DNA of 14,923 nucleotides from UBA1359 sp035411265 (GTDB lineage Bacteria; Patescibacteriota; Patescibacteriia; Patescibacteriales; Patescibacteriaceae). Shown here piece by piece: positions 1 through 7,971 of the stretch. The stretch is from assembly GCA_035411265.1 (NCBI GenBank), contig DAONSQ010000010.1, positions 1 to 14,923 on the forward strand. Reading direction: 5' to 3'. The position numbers and the translations under genes were made by a program. Each line of letters starts with the position of its first letter. The stretch's first letter is position 1. The notes under the pieces are model-generated. The model worked only from the letters and a program-made list of their open reading frames with translations. It was not told where the DNA came from and did not search any database.

Positions 1-825
1 AGCATCACCTGGATTACCTAAATAATAACGTTTACCATCACTAGCTACATACCAAGCTGACTTATCGCCTTCAATTTGTAATAAAATCTTACCTTTAACT
101 GAATCAACGTATTTAGGATTAATTGGCAGCATACCCTTACCAACTGGATTATAACCAGTAGTAACCTCACTTTTATCATCATAACCATCATCATCGGTGT
201 CAATTTTATTAATATCAGTGCCTAAGGATTTTTCAATAACGTCAGACAATCCGTCACCATCACTATCTTGGCCACCAAGATTGGCATTAGCCAAAGGAAT
301 GCTAGCTAAATTTTTATTGGTTACACCAATGCCAAGCTTAACAATCAAGGCATAAACATTAGCATCAGACATATTCAAATCAATTGAACATTTTTTTTGC
401 AATTGTTCTAGCTGACTCTTTTCATCTAATAAGGCCTGATAAGCGGTTGTTCTCTCAGTTAACTGACTATCAGCGGTTTGCATTTTTTGATTGCTGGCTG
501 ATAATTCAGCTTGAACTTTAGCTAAATCTTGCTTTTTCTTTTCTAAATCAGCCTGAGCGGTTGTTAGCTCACCCTGAGCACCCTCTAAATCTTGCTTGAC
601 TTGACTAACTTCTAAAAGAAGATTGGTGTTAGTATTGTAAATGCGCACCATAATAGCCACAGCTGCAATAACAATTGCTCCCGCAATAAAGTAGAAGATG
701 TAACGCTGTAGACGGCGTACTTTGATTTCTTTGATAATTTGTTCCGGTGGAACAACTGGTTGACCACACTTAGGGCAGACAGTGCTATTGTCGGCCATTT
801 GGTGATTGCAGCGGGTGCAAATCAT
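1..825 (-). CDS. Zinc-ribbon / TM / coiled-coil / TSP3-repeat surface protein (C-terminus cut by window edge)
   Basis: The first 275 codons are visible and the gene runs off the left edge. Order of parts: a zinc ribbon with C3-x2-C6 and C17-x2-C20; a basic stretch then one membrane helix at about 42-61; a Lys/Gln/Glu-rich coiled coil at about 70-147; two calcium-binding TSP3-like repeats (DSDGDGLSD at 187-195, DTDDDGYDD at 209-217); and a module containing AWYVASDGKRYYLGNPGDA at 257-275. I recall this last motif from surface proteins of Patescibacteria; that is memory, not a search. The zinc ribbon is probably cytoplasmic and the rest extracellular. The ATG at 825 is chosen because it keeps both Cys pairs; the later in-frame ATG at 798 would lose one. 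No SD site precedes it, only a pyrimidine-rich leader. A role in cell-surface structure or attachment is inference. Confidence 0.85.
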   Translation of the reverse strand, partial: MICTRCNHQMADNSTVCPKCGQPVVPPEQIIKEIKVRRLQRYIFYFIAGAIVIAAVAIMVRIYNTNTNLLLEVSQVKQDLEGAQGELTTAQADLEKKKQDLAKVQAELSASNQKMQTADSQLTERTTAYQALLDEKSQLEQLQKKCSIDLNMSDANVYALIVKLGIGVTNKNLASIPLANANLGGQDSDGDGLSDVIEKSLGTDINKIDTDDDGYDDKSEVTTGYNPVGKGMLPINPKYVDSVKGKILLQIEGDKSAWYVASDGKRYYLGNPGDA

Positions 826-856
826 AAAGGAGAGGGTTAAGCTAGCTTACAAGATA

Positions 857-885
857 ATTATAGTCCAAAGTTAAAAAGCGGGCAA
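857..885 (-). promoter_or_regulatory. Sigma-70-type promoter for the TSP3 surface protein
   Basis: On the minus strand TTGCCC (880-885) is separated by 17 bp from a perfect TATAAT (857-862). Transcription would begin near 850, leaving a leader of about 25 nt before the ATG at 825. The leader has a CCCTCTCCTTT tract and no SD sequence. Confidence 0.65.
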
Positions 886-978
886 ATATTTTTTATTGGC
901 TAAAAATAAACACTTTTCTAGAACAGAGTGCTAAAAAATATTTTAATAACCTTTTTACCAAGATTAGACAAAAATTAT

Positions 979-1006
979 TTGCTTTTTTATGGATGAACAT
1001 TATAAT
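979..1006 (+). promoter_or_regulatory. Promoter giving a probable leaderless mRNA for the sugar transferase
   Basis: TTGCTT (979-984), a 16-bp spacer and a perfect TATAAT (1001-1006) lie directly upstream of the ATG at 1014. Expected initiation at about 1012-1014 coincides with the start codon. The upstream in-frame ATG at 993 falls inside this promoter and so would not be transcribed from it. Confidence 0.6.
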
Positions 1007-1013
1007 AAAATAT

Positions 1014-2384
1014 ATGACCATAAAAACTAAATTTCGACAATTAGCTCTACTCTTGGGCGATTGGTGTTTACTCTATTTAAGCTTACTTCTAGCTTTAACT
1101 ATCCGCTATCAACAGTGGCCCAGTAGGGAGTTATGGCAAGAACACACCGCCATTTTTGGCTGGCTGTTTCTTTTATGGCTAACCATCTTTTATATTGCCA
1201 ATCTTTATAATCTCAATATCCTAGCTAAAGGCCCACGTTTTACTGAACGAGTTCTTAAGACTATTATTCCCACTGTTTTACTATCTTTAGTTATTTTCTA
1301 TCTTTGGCCGCAAGCTGGCATTACTCCCAAAACCAATTTGGCAATTTTTAGTCTTATTTTTACCGCTAGTTTTTTAGCCTGGCGCTATCTTTGGCGCCGT
1401 AATTTACGCCAAGCTCTACCCCGTAACAATGTCCTGCTTATTGGCTATGATCAGATGGCTGATGAGCTGTGGCAATTACTAACCACCACTCCTCATTTTG
1501 GTTATCGCCCTAGTCTTTTATTTAGTCCTCAGGAAAAATTACCAGCTGAGCCCATTTCATGGCCAACAATTAACCAGGTTGAAAAACTAGCCGCAGCCGT
1601 AATAGCCAATAAAATAAACACGGTGGTTATTGTTGATCGCTACCGAGCTGATGAACAAATCAATCAAATTCTTTTTAGTCTTTTACCACAAAACTTAACC
1701 TACTTGACTCTCTCTAGCTTTTATGAACAACTAACTGGCAAAGTACCACTAGCTGCCATTGGCCAGCTGTGGTTTTTGGAAAATCTCAATCTAACGGAAA
1801 AAAGAATTTATCTGACCACCAAAAGATTGACTGACTTTAGCTTGGCCATTATTTGCTTGATTATTAGCCTGCCCTTGTGGCCGCTAATTGCCCTGCTAGT
1901 AAAAATTAGCAGCCCGGGGCCAATCATCTTTAAGCAATCACGAGTTGGTCGCAATAGTAAGTTATTTAATATCTACAAATTTCGGACCATGAAAGTGGCA
2001 GGCAATGATTTTAAACCAACTGCTCAAAAAGACAGTCGCGTCACTGCCCTTGGCCAATTTTTACGTCAAACCAGACTTGATGAAATACCACAACTAATCA
2101 ACATCATCAAAGGCGAAATGAGCTTTATTGGCCCTCGCCCAGAGCGGCCAGAATTAGTTGATGAACTGTCAGCCAAATTACCTTTCTATCATATCCGTAC
2201 CCTAATCAAGCCCGGTGTGACTGGCTGGGATCAAGTTTCTGGCGAATACCACTCCCCGTCACTGGAAGATACTTACAAGAAACTGCAGCACGATCTTTTT
2301 TATCTCAAAAATTTCTCTATCTACCTGGATTTAACCATTGTTTTAAAAACACTCGCCACAGTTATTTCTCGACAGGGCCGCTAA
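1014..2384 (+). CDS. Polyprenyl-phosphate sugar-1-phosphate transferase (WbaP/EPS sugar transferase family)
   Basis: A 456-residue polyprenyl glycosylphosphotransferase. It moves a sugar-1-phosphate from a nucleotide sugar to undecaprenyl phosphate at the inner membrane face, the first step in building a repeat unit. The N-terminal half has four membrane helices (about residues 9-29, 46-63, 83-97, 110-126), then a CoA-binding-like soluble domain. The catalytic half (about 265 onward) begins with KRLTDF and a membrane or re-entrant helix, then SSPGPIIFKQSRVGR, YKFRTM, TRLDEIPQL with the conserved Asp-Glu pair, MSFIGPRPERPE and KPGVTGW. All family signatures are present. ATG 1014 is preferred over ATG 993 because a TATAAT lies between them. 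The GT4 gene starts 3 bases after its stop, so the two form an operon. The sugar transferred cannot be told from sequence. Confidence 0.93.
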   Translation: MTIKTKFRQLALLLGDWCLLYLSLLLALTIRYQQWPSRELWQEHTAIFGWLFLLWLTIFYIANLYNLNILAKGPRFTERVLKTIIPTVLLSLVIFYLWPQAGITPKTNLAIFSLIFTASFLAWRYLWRRNLRQALPRNNVLLIGYDQMADELWQLLTTTPHFGYRPSLLFSPQEKLPAEPISWPTINQVEKLAAAVIANKINTVVIVDRYRADEQINQILFSLLPQNLTYLTLSSFYEQLTGKVPLAAIGQLWFLENLNLTEKRIYLTTKRLTDFSLAIICLIISLPLWPLIALLVKISSPGPIIFKQSRVGRNSKLFNIYKFRTMKVAGNDFKPTAQKDSRVTALGQFLRQTRLDEIPQLINIIKGEMSFIGPRPERPELVDELSAKLPFYHIRTLIKPGVTGWDQVSGEYHSPSLEDTYKKLQHDLFYLKNFSIYLDLTIVLKTLATVISRQGR

Positions 2385-2387
2385 TCT

Positions 2388-3503
2388 ATGACCAAAAAAA
2401 TCTTACAAATTAATAAATTTTATTATCCGCATTTAGGTGGCGTGGAAACGGTTGTCAAAGATATTGCCGAAGAACTAGACAGCGATAATTGGTTAGTTGA
2501 TGTTTTGGTTTGCCAAAGTAAAGGCCCCAGGTCAGTTGAAACTATTGGCAATAACAAAGTTTATCGAGCTGCCAGTTTTGGTAAGGCTTTGGGAATGCCC
2601 CTGTCTTTAGATTTTTTCCGCTTAATGAAACAGCTCTGGAAACATTACGATATTATTATTATTCACCACCCTTTTCCATTAGCTTTTTTACCCCTACTTT
2701 TTCTACCTAAAAAGCCTTTAGTTATTTGGTATCACTGTGACATTATTCGACAAAAAATCAGTAAATTATTTTTTCTACCTTTTATCCATTACGGCCTTAA
2801 AATTGCCAATAAAATAGTAGTTAGCACTTCCAGACTGACAGCTTTTTCACCACTCCTTAAAAAGTATAAACATAAATGTCAGACCATCCATTTTGGCCTT
2901 GATTTAAATCATTACCAACTAACTCCAGAAGTAGCCTTGGCAGCCCAAAAAATTAAAGAACATTACAGCTCGGATAAAAAATTATTGCTATCAGTTGGTA
3001 GACTAGTTTATTACAAGGGCTACCAATATCTAATTCAAGCCATGACTTCAATTGAAGCTCAGCTTTTGATTATTGGAACTGGTCCAGAAAAAGAAGCCTT
3101 AGCTAGTCTAATTCAAGACCAACACTTGGAAAATAAAATCACCATTATTGATCCAGTTGACGATCTTCGGCCATATTACGCTGCCTGCGACTTATTTATT
3201 TTACCATCCTGCGCTAGCAGTGAAGCTTTTGGCTTAGTTCAGCTAGAAGCCATGGCCTTTCAAAAACCAGTTATTAACACCGATTTACCAACTGGTGTGC
3301 CAGAAGTTAGCTTAAATGAAGAAACTGGCTTAACTGTACCCCTAAAAGATCAGCAAAGTCTAAAACAAGCAATTCAAAAAATACTCAATAACGAAGAATT
3401 GAGCAAACTCTATGGAGAAAAGGCTAAGCAACGAGTTTCAAATCTTTTTAATAAAGAAAACTTTAAAACCGAATTAAGCCAAACCCTGGATCAATTAGAG
3501 TAA
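2388..3503 (+). CDS. GT4 family glycosyltransferase
   Basis: A 371-residue GT-B glycosyltransferase of family GT4. The N-terminal acceptor domain carries the glycine motif YPHLGGVE (13-20). The C-terminal donor domain begins near SVGRLVYYKG (202-211), followed by LLIIGTGPEK (227-235), the E-x7-E type donor signature EAFGLVQLEAMA (279-290), and a C-terminal helix that packs back on the N-domain. Its full length matches the family. It probably adds a second sugar (mannose- or glucose-like) to the lipid-linked primer made by the gene before it, from which it is separated by 3 bases; coupling is likely since no SD is seen. Its stop overlaps the 3' end of the opposing GT9 gene by 9 bp. Donor and acceptor are unknown. 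Confidence 0.93.
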   Translation: MTKKILQINKFYYPHLGGVETVVKDIAEELDSDNWLVDVLVCQSKGPRSVETIGNNKVYRAASFGKALGMPLSLDFFRLMKQLWKHYDIIIIHHPFPLAFLPLLFLPKKPLVIWYHCDIIRQKISKLFFLPFIHYGLKIANKIVVSTSRLTAFSPLLKKYKHKCQTIHFGLDLNHYQLTPEVALAAQKIKEHYSSDKKLLLSVGRLVYYKGYQYLIQAMTSIEAQLLIIGTGPEKEALASLIQDQHLENKITIIDPVDDLRPYYAACDLFILPSCASSEAFGLVQLEAMAFQKPVINTDLPTGVPEVSLNEETGLTVPLKDQQSLKQAIQKILNNEELSKLYGEKAKQRVSNLFNKENFKTELSQTLDQLE

Positions 3504-4628
3504 AGAACTCGCTTTTTGATAAACTTCATCAACTGTAATAGCAGCCATATTGGGACACGGTTTGTGGTGACAACCAACACCGCGACAAAAATGAGCTTGT
3601 TGATAAAAATAGCTTACCTTTGGACCACGAGCCTGCCAACGATTAACACCTGACCAAGGATTCATCAAAGAAACAGTCGGCACGCCTAAGGCAGCCGCTA
3701 AATGGCCTGGTCCAGACTCATTACCAACAAATAAACGAGCACGGCGAATTAATTCATAAGTCGCCGGAATAGACAAGCGATCAGCGGCGTTTACCAGACG
3801 ATCGCCAGCTTTAATTTGACTCGCTAAACGATCAAACAGCAAGTCATCATCGAGCCCGCCAATAACCACGATTTGGTGGCTAGTATACTGAGCTAACAGG
3901 CGCTGGGCTAACTCGGCAAAATTATCAATTGGCCATTGCCGGTAACTACGACCAGCACCAACATGAAAAACAATAAAATTATTTAGCGAATTATCACGAA
4001 TAAAGCTAACGGCCTGATTTTGTTCAACTGGATTGGCATAAATCTGGGGTTGTTCCAATTCTCCAGTATAGCCAAGAAGCTTGGCTAAAGAAAAATAAAT
4101 TTCACTTTGCGGTTGGTTGTAGCGATAATAAGCTCGACCAGTTAGAAGAAAACTAAAAATCTTGGGGCCAAAACCAATTCTTCGACGAACACCAGACAAA
4201 AACATCGCCAAAACATTAAGTGGATTACCTTGTAAATCAATGGCCAGATCAACTTCTTGGGTTTTAATAAAATAAGCTAGATATTTACGCTGAGGGCGAC
4301 TAAAAAAATCTAGCCAACCGTTTTTTTGCACATCAGGCATGGAAAAAATCGGCAACAAGCGATCAATAGCAGGGTTATTGGCTAAAACAGCTTGATTCCA
4401 AGGTGAACAAGCAACCGTCAACTCAGCTTTGGGAAAAAGCTGGCGCAAAGCTTTAATGGTTGGCTCAGCTAAAAAAGTATCACCCAAACGATCAAATTTC
4501 AAAATTAACAGACTTTTGACTTTGGTCGGGTCAACCTGGGGTTTAGGTAACCAAAAAAACAACAGCCAGCCAATGGCATCAAAAATAGTAATAGCAATTT
4601 TAACAAAAATATTACGATAGTCTTTCAT
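3495..4628 (-). CDS. GT9 (heptosyltransferase-like) glycosyltransferase, operon-distal copy
   Basis: A 377-residue GT9-type GT-B enzyme from the ATG at 4628. An in-frame TTG at 4646 would add six residues, but neither start has an SD site. Signatures: LLILKFDRLGDTFLAEP near 41-57, DLAIDLQGN near 127-135, FHVGAGRSYRQWP near 221-233, IVVIGGLDDD near 253-262, and FVGNESGPGHLAAALGVP near 300-317, which binds the nucleotide-sugar donor. A C-terminal cysteine cluster (C348, C353, C358 in HFCRGVGCHHKPCPNM) is typical of many GT9 proteins. An N-terminal hydrophobic segment (about 8-26) suggests membrane association. It is a tandem paralogue of the upstream gene, with alignable N-termini. Heptose is not implied; CPR genomes often use GT9 enzymes without LPS. 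It is the last gene of the minus-strand polysaccharide operon. Confidence 0.9.
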   Translation of the reverse strand: MKDYRNIFVKIAITIFDAIGWLLFFWLPKPQVDPTKVKSLLILKFDRLGDTFLAEPTIKALRQLFPKAELTVACSPWNQAVLANNPAIDRLLPIFSMPDVQKNGWLDFFSRPQRKYLAYFIKTQEVDLAIDLQGNPLNVLAMFLSGVRRRIGFGPKIFSFLLTGRAYYRYNQPQSEIYFSLAKLLGYTGELEQPQIYANPVEQNQAVSFIRDNSLNNFIVFHVGAGRSYRQWPIDNFAELAQRLLAQYTSHQIVVIGGLDDDLLFDRLASQIKAGDRLVNAADRLSIPATYELIRRARLFVGNESGPGHLAAALGVPTVSLMNPWSGVNRWQARGPKVSYFYQQAHFCRGVGCHHKPCPNMAAITVDEVYQKASSLL

Positions 4629-4659
4629 AATCAACCCAACAAACAAAATTAGCTTAGAG

Positions 4660-5775
4660 CTAAGTTTCTAAATTAGCAATATAATCAATTATAACACTTG
4701 GTTTAATCTCTACCATATTTGGACAATTATAACCACACTGGTCAAACTGGCAACAATGATTATTTTCTGGAGCAACAAAAACCTGACTTTTCTGACCAAG
4801 CGGCGACCACCTTTGACGATTAATAGCTCGATTCATCAAAACAATAGTTGGAATAACCAAAGATCCAGCTAAATGACCAAAAACAGAATCATTACCGATA
4901 AATAAACTCGACCGAGAGATTAGAGCATAGTTTTCCACTAAATTAAGTTTACCCGCACAACTAATAAGTCGGTCATTATCGTTGGGAAATTTATCTTTAA
5001 TTTTATTAATAAAATCATTATCTAGTGAACTGCCCAAAAGAAAAATATGACAATCTTTTTTCTCAAGCAAAAAGCCAATCAACTCATGCCAATAAGCTAA
5101 GGGCCAATATTTATAAGGCTGACTAGCGACTGGATGAACAACAACCACTTTGGGAGCTGAATTCAAGAAAGCATTAACTTGAGTTGAATCAAAATTATTT
5201 AAAGATAATTTTGGCTGCCAACTATCAACAGTAATACCTAGAGATTGCAAAACATTAAAATACTTAGTTGTTTCGTGTTGATTTTGGTTGATTTGAAATA
5301 AATTAGTATAGAAACACTGACCAACCTCTTCAGCAAAACCAAAACGCTGCGGAATTTTTGATAAGAAACCAAATAACGCAACACTAAAATAACCTCGCGC
5401 ATCAATAATTAAATCATAGTTATTTTCCTTAACTGTTCGCAATAATTTTTTCTGAAAAATCCCTAATCTTTTTTGAACACTATAACAATGATTGACCTCT
5501 GGACAATTTTCAAAGAATTGCCGAGAACTAGCTAGTGATAAAGAATCAACAACGACGGTTTGATTTAACTGTCGTAGATAATAAAATAAGGGTAAAGATA
5601 AATAACAATCACCCAAATTATCAAGCTTAACGACTAATATTTTTCTTATTTTCTGCGGATCAAGGGTTGATCGTTTTTTAGCAAAAAAAAGCCAGCCACC
5701 AATTTTGTCAATAATTGTGGCTAATTTAACGAAAAATTTATTTTGATAGGAATAATTACTTTTCCAGATAAGCAT
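4660..5775 (-). CDS. GT9 (heptosyltransferase-like) glycosyltransferase with altered donor loop
   Basis: A 371-residue GT9 enzyme. The ATG at 5775 is chosen because from there its N-terminus (KFFVKLATIIDKIGGWLFF) lines up with that of the following GT9 gene. A longer reading frame to 5883 exists, but those 36 residues come from DNA that encodes the end of the FkbM gene in another frame. Signatures: ILVVKLDNLGDCYLSLP (46-62), DLIIDARG (121-128), VVHPVASQPYKYWP (212-225), FIGNDSVFGHLAGSL (292-306), and the cysteine cluster C341, C342, C347, C351. The donor loop reads NDSVFGHLA where the family usually has NDSGPxHLA, so the Gly-Pro pair is replaced. Its start overlaps the intact-frame FkbM stop by 20 bp, implying translational coupling to a gene that is now broken. 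Stop codon is TAG. Confidence 0.9.
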   Translation of the reverse strand: MLIWKSNYSYQNKFFVKLATIIDKIGGWLFFAKKRSTLDPQKIRKILVVKLDNLGDCYLSLPLFYYLRQLNQTVVVDSLSLASSRQFFENCPEVNHCYSVQKRLGIFQKKLLRTVKENNYDLIIDARGYFSVALFGFLSKIPQRFGFAEEVGQCFYTNLFQINQNQHETTKYFNVLQSLGITVDSWQPKLSLNNFDSTQVNAFLNSAPKVVVVHPVASQPYKYWPLAYWHELIGFLLEKKDCHIFLLGSSLDNDFINKIKDKFPNDNDRLISCAGKLNLVENYALISRSSLFIGNDSVFGHLAGSLVIPTIVLMNRAINRQRWSPLGQKSQVFVAPENNHCCQFDQCGYNCPNMVEIKPSVIIDYIANLET

Positions 5776-6682
5776 ACAGCGTTTTACGGCCAAACTTTTC
5801 AATCTTGTACTCCGGTACAAATTCTTTGAGCATCGCTTCAATAACTTCTGGATCATCGGGTAAGTGATATATTCTAATAGCAATACTGGGCTTAAATCGA
5901 CGAATGGTTTGCTCTGCTCCTTTGAGCATCAATCTTTCAGCCCCTTCAATGTCAGCCTTAATAAAATCAAGTCACTCTAATTTCTGCTCAACAACAAAAT
6001 CATCAATTTTAATTTGTTGTACTTTTTGTGAAAAACCATTTTCTAAATTATTATCAATATGCGAGGAGCCATAAGTATCTTCTTGATCAAAATTAAAGAA
6101 AACTTCTTCTTTTTTATCCCCAACAGCATCATTAAAAATTTTTACATTTTCAAGATTATTAAGCTGCAAATTTTTAGCTAAAAAATTGGAGGCAGTTTTA
6201 TTTGGTTCAAAGGCAAAAATTTGTCCATTAGAGCCAACAACACGACTAGCAAAAAGAGAGAAAAGACCCAAATTAGCACCCAAATCTAAAACATAATCAC
6301 CTGTTTTAATTTTACAATAATCATTAATATAAGGACCTTCAAAAAAAATCGGATTACTGAGACAAGCTACCAGCTGTTGATTTTTTTCCGGAATAAAAGA
6401 GTAGCCAACATCTAACAAATCGTTGGTCAAATAATTTAAATAAATATTTAGGCCACCCATTTCGACCTGCCAATCATTAGCCAAAGCTGTTGCTTTGAAA
6501 CCACTATTAACTCGACAAGCCAAACCAGCCAGAACATCGCTATTTTTTTTATTAAACAAATGATAAAGCGGTGCTGGCAATAAAATCATTAACGAATAAA
6601 GACCACCTCGCCAAAAAACAGACGTAAAAATAAAACTTAAACTTCTGCTAAGATACTTTAAAAGTCTAACTATTTTTAACAT
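5756..6682 (-). pseudogene. FkbM family SAM-dependent methyltransferase, interrupted by an in-frame UGA
   Basis: From the ATG at 6682 the frame reads 236 codons, meets TGA at 5972-5974, then continues in the same frame for 71 codons to TAA at 5756-5758. The 236-residue part holds an N-terminal hydrophobic segment and the SAM-binding motifs DYVLDLGANLGLFSLFAS (129-146), FAFEP (156-160) and NDAVGD. The part after the stop begins LDFIKADIEGAERLMLKGAE, the hallmark C-terminal FkbM motif, and ends KTLYAYLEK. The gene is thus full length apart from one codon, most easily an AGA/CGA Arg or similar changed to TGA. A nonsense mutation, a sequencing error, or read-through (the stop is followed by C, a leaky context) are all possible. 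It would O-methylate a sugar of the polysaccharide. It starts 8 bases after the flippase stop and overlaps the GT9 start. Confidence 0.9.
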
Positions 6683-6690
6683 AAAAAAAT

Positions 6691-7971
6691 TTAACCTTTG
6701 ATTAAATATAACAAAAAAATAACAGGAATAACACAATAGGATATTAGAGTTGCCACAGCAGCTCCAGATAGACCCATAACTGGAATCAAAAATAAATTAA
6801 GGCCAATATTAAAAACCATGGTCGCTAGATTGATATAAAAAATAGTTTTAGTCTTGTTTTCAACTGTTAGTTGTTGATTTATACCCAATCCTAAAAATAA
6901 CCCAACACATGACCAAGCATAAATCTTCAAAATACCAACCGACGATAAATAGGCTGATCCAAAAATTCCAACAACTAACGGCCGAGCCAACAATGAAATC
7001 ACAACAGCCACTATTAACCCAGTAAAGCCAAGCAACAAATAAAAATACTTTAAGCGGCGAGCAAATAGTTCGGCACTAACTCGACGAGCATTAATTATAG
7101 CTGGAAACAAAGAACTACAAATTATAGTTGGTATAAAATATAAAATCTCAACAATTCTAACCGCCGCCGCATAAACACCAACTGACGATTCATTCATGAT
7201 GCGTCCAATTATAACCTGATCTATTCGTAAATAAATAAAATAAGCCGCTGATGATAACATTAGCGGCCAAGAATCAAGCCAAATTTTATAAGCAAGTTTT
7301 GGCTGAAAACACCAATCAGCTACCTTTAAACCCTGCGCACGGTACAAAAGAATCAAGAAAAAACTTTGACACAAACAATCAATGGCATAAATCCCAACCA
7401 ACCAATATACATTACCACCCAATAAAATTAAAAGAATTTTCAAGATTGAACAAACCGAAGTAACGTAAAATTGAGCCTGGACATTTTTTTTAGCTTGAAC
7501 AGTAGAAAAAAAATAATTACTGATTACATAAGGGGCCTGGAAAAAAAAGCTAATACTATAAAGAATAACTAATGTTCGCCAAACAATGTTCTGTTCGCCA
7601 AATAAAAAAATCGCAACAATAATAGACAAGAATGCTATCAGGCCACCCAAAAGTCTTAATCGAAAACAAGTACCTAGTAACTCATTTCTTTTTTCCGGGT
7701 GATTAACTAATTCTCGATTTAAGATGTTGTCAGTTCCTAGAGCAGTAACAATAACGAATAAACCAACAAAAGAGAGAACATAGTTCACTAAACCATATTC
7801 TTCTGGACCCAAATAGCGAGCCACCCAAGCTCCAATAAAAAAAGAAGCGGCTAAGGAAAAAAACTGTCCAACAAATAACCAGCTAGCGTTTTTAAAATAT
7901 CGCCAAAAGCCTGGATGGTGATAAAATGATTTTGAAAAAATATATTTTTTAATCAAACCACTAATTGCCAT
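6691..7971 (-). CDS. Wzx-type polysaccharide flippase (MOP superfamily)
   Basis: A 426-residue multi-pass membrane protein of the polysaccharide-exporter branch of the MOP superfamily, expected to flip undecaprenyl-linked repeat units across the membrane. It begins with a short basic cytoplasmic segment, then NASWLFVGQFFSLAASFFIGAWVARYLGPEEYG-type sequence (about 28-60; the ARYLGPEEYG signature is characteristic of the family). About 12 hydrophobic helices follow, grouped in two halves, and the protein ends in a short basic KG tail. Length is normal. Its ATG at 7971 overlaps the end of the upstream ligase gene by 11 bp, so translation is probably coupled. The FkbM gene starts 8 bases after its TAA stop. 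Substrate cannot be inferred. Confidence 0.92.
   Translation of the reverse strand: MAISGLIKKYIFSKSFYHHPGFWRYFKNASWLFVGQFFSLAASFFIGAWVARYLGPEEYGLVNYVLSFVGLFVIVTALGTDNILNRELVNHPEKRNELLGTCFRLRLLGGLIAFLSIIVAIFLFGEQNIVWRTLVILYSISFFFQAPYVISNYFFSTVQAKKNVQAQFYVTSVCSILKILLILLGGNVYWLVGIYAIDCLCQSFFLILLYRAQGLKVADWCFQPKLAYKIWLDSWPLMLSSAAYFIYLRIDQVIIGRIMNESSVGVYAAAVRIVEILYFIPTIICSSLFPAIINARRVSAELFARRLKYFYLLLGFTGLIVAVVISLLARPLVVGIFGSAYLSSVGILKIYAWSCVGLFLGLGINQQLTVENKTKTIFYINLATMVFNIGLNLFLIPVMGLSGAAVATLISYCVIPVIFLLYLIKG

Noticed and set aside
4429..4620. Plus-strand frame of 63 codons.
   Set aside because: Shadow of the conserved N-terminal part of the GT9 gene on the other strand.
5776..5883. N-terminal 36-residue extension of the upstream GT9 gene.
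   Set aside because: This DNA encodes the conserved C-terminus of the FkbM protein in another frame, and the second GT9 has no such extension.
5972..5974. UGA recoded as Gly or Trp (as in Absconditabacteria/Gracilibacteria or code 4).
   Set aside because: No other gene here has an internal TGA across several thousand codons, Trp is written TGG throughout, and two genes (10996 and 14180) end naturally at TGA.
7251..7463. Plus-strand frame of 70 codons.
   Set aside because: Antisense shadow of the flippase, no start signals, low-complexity composition.
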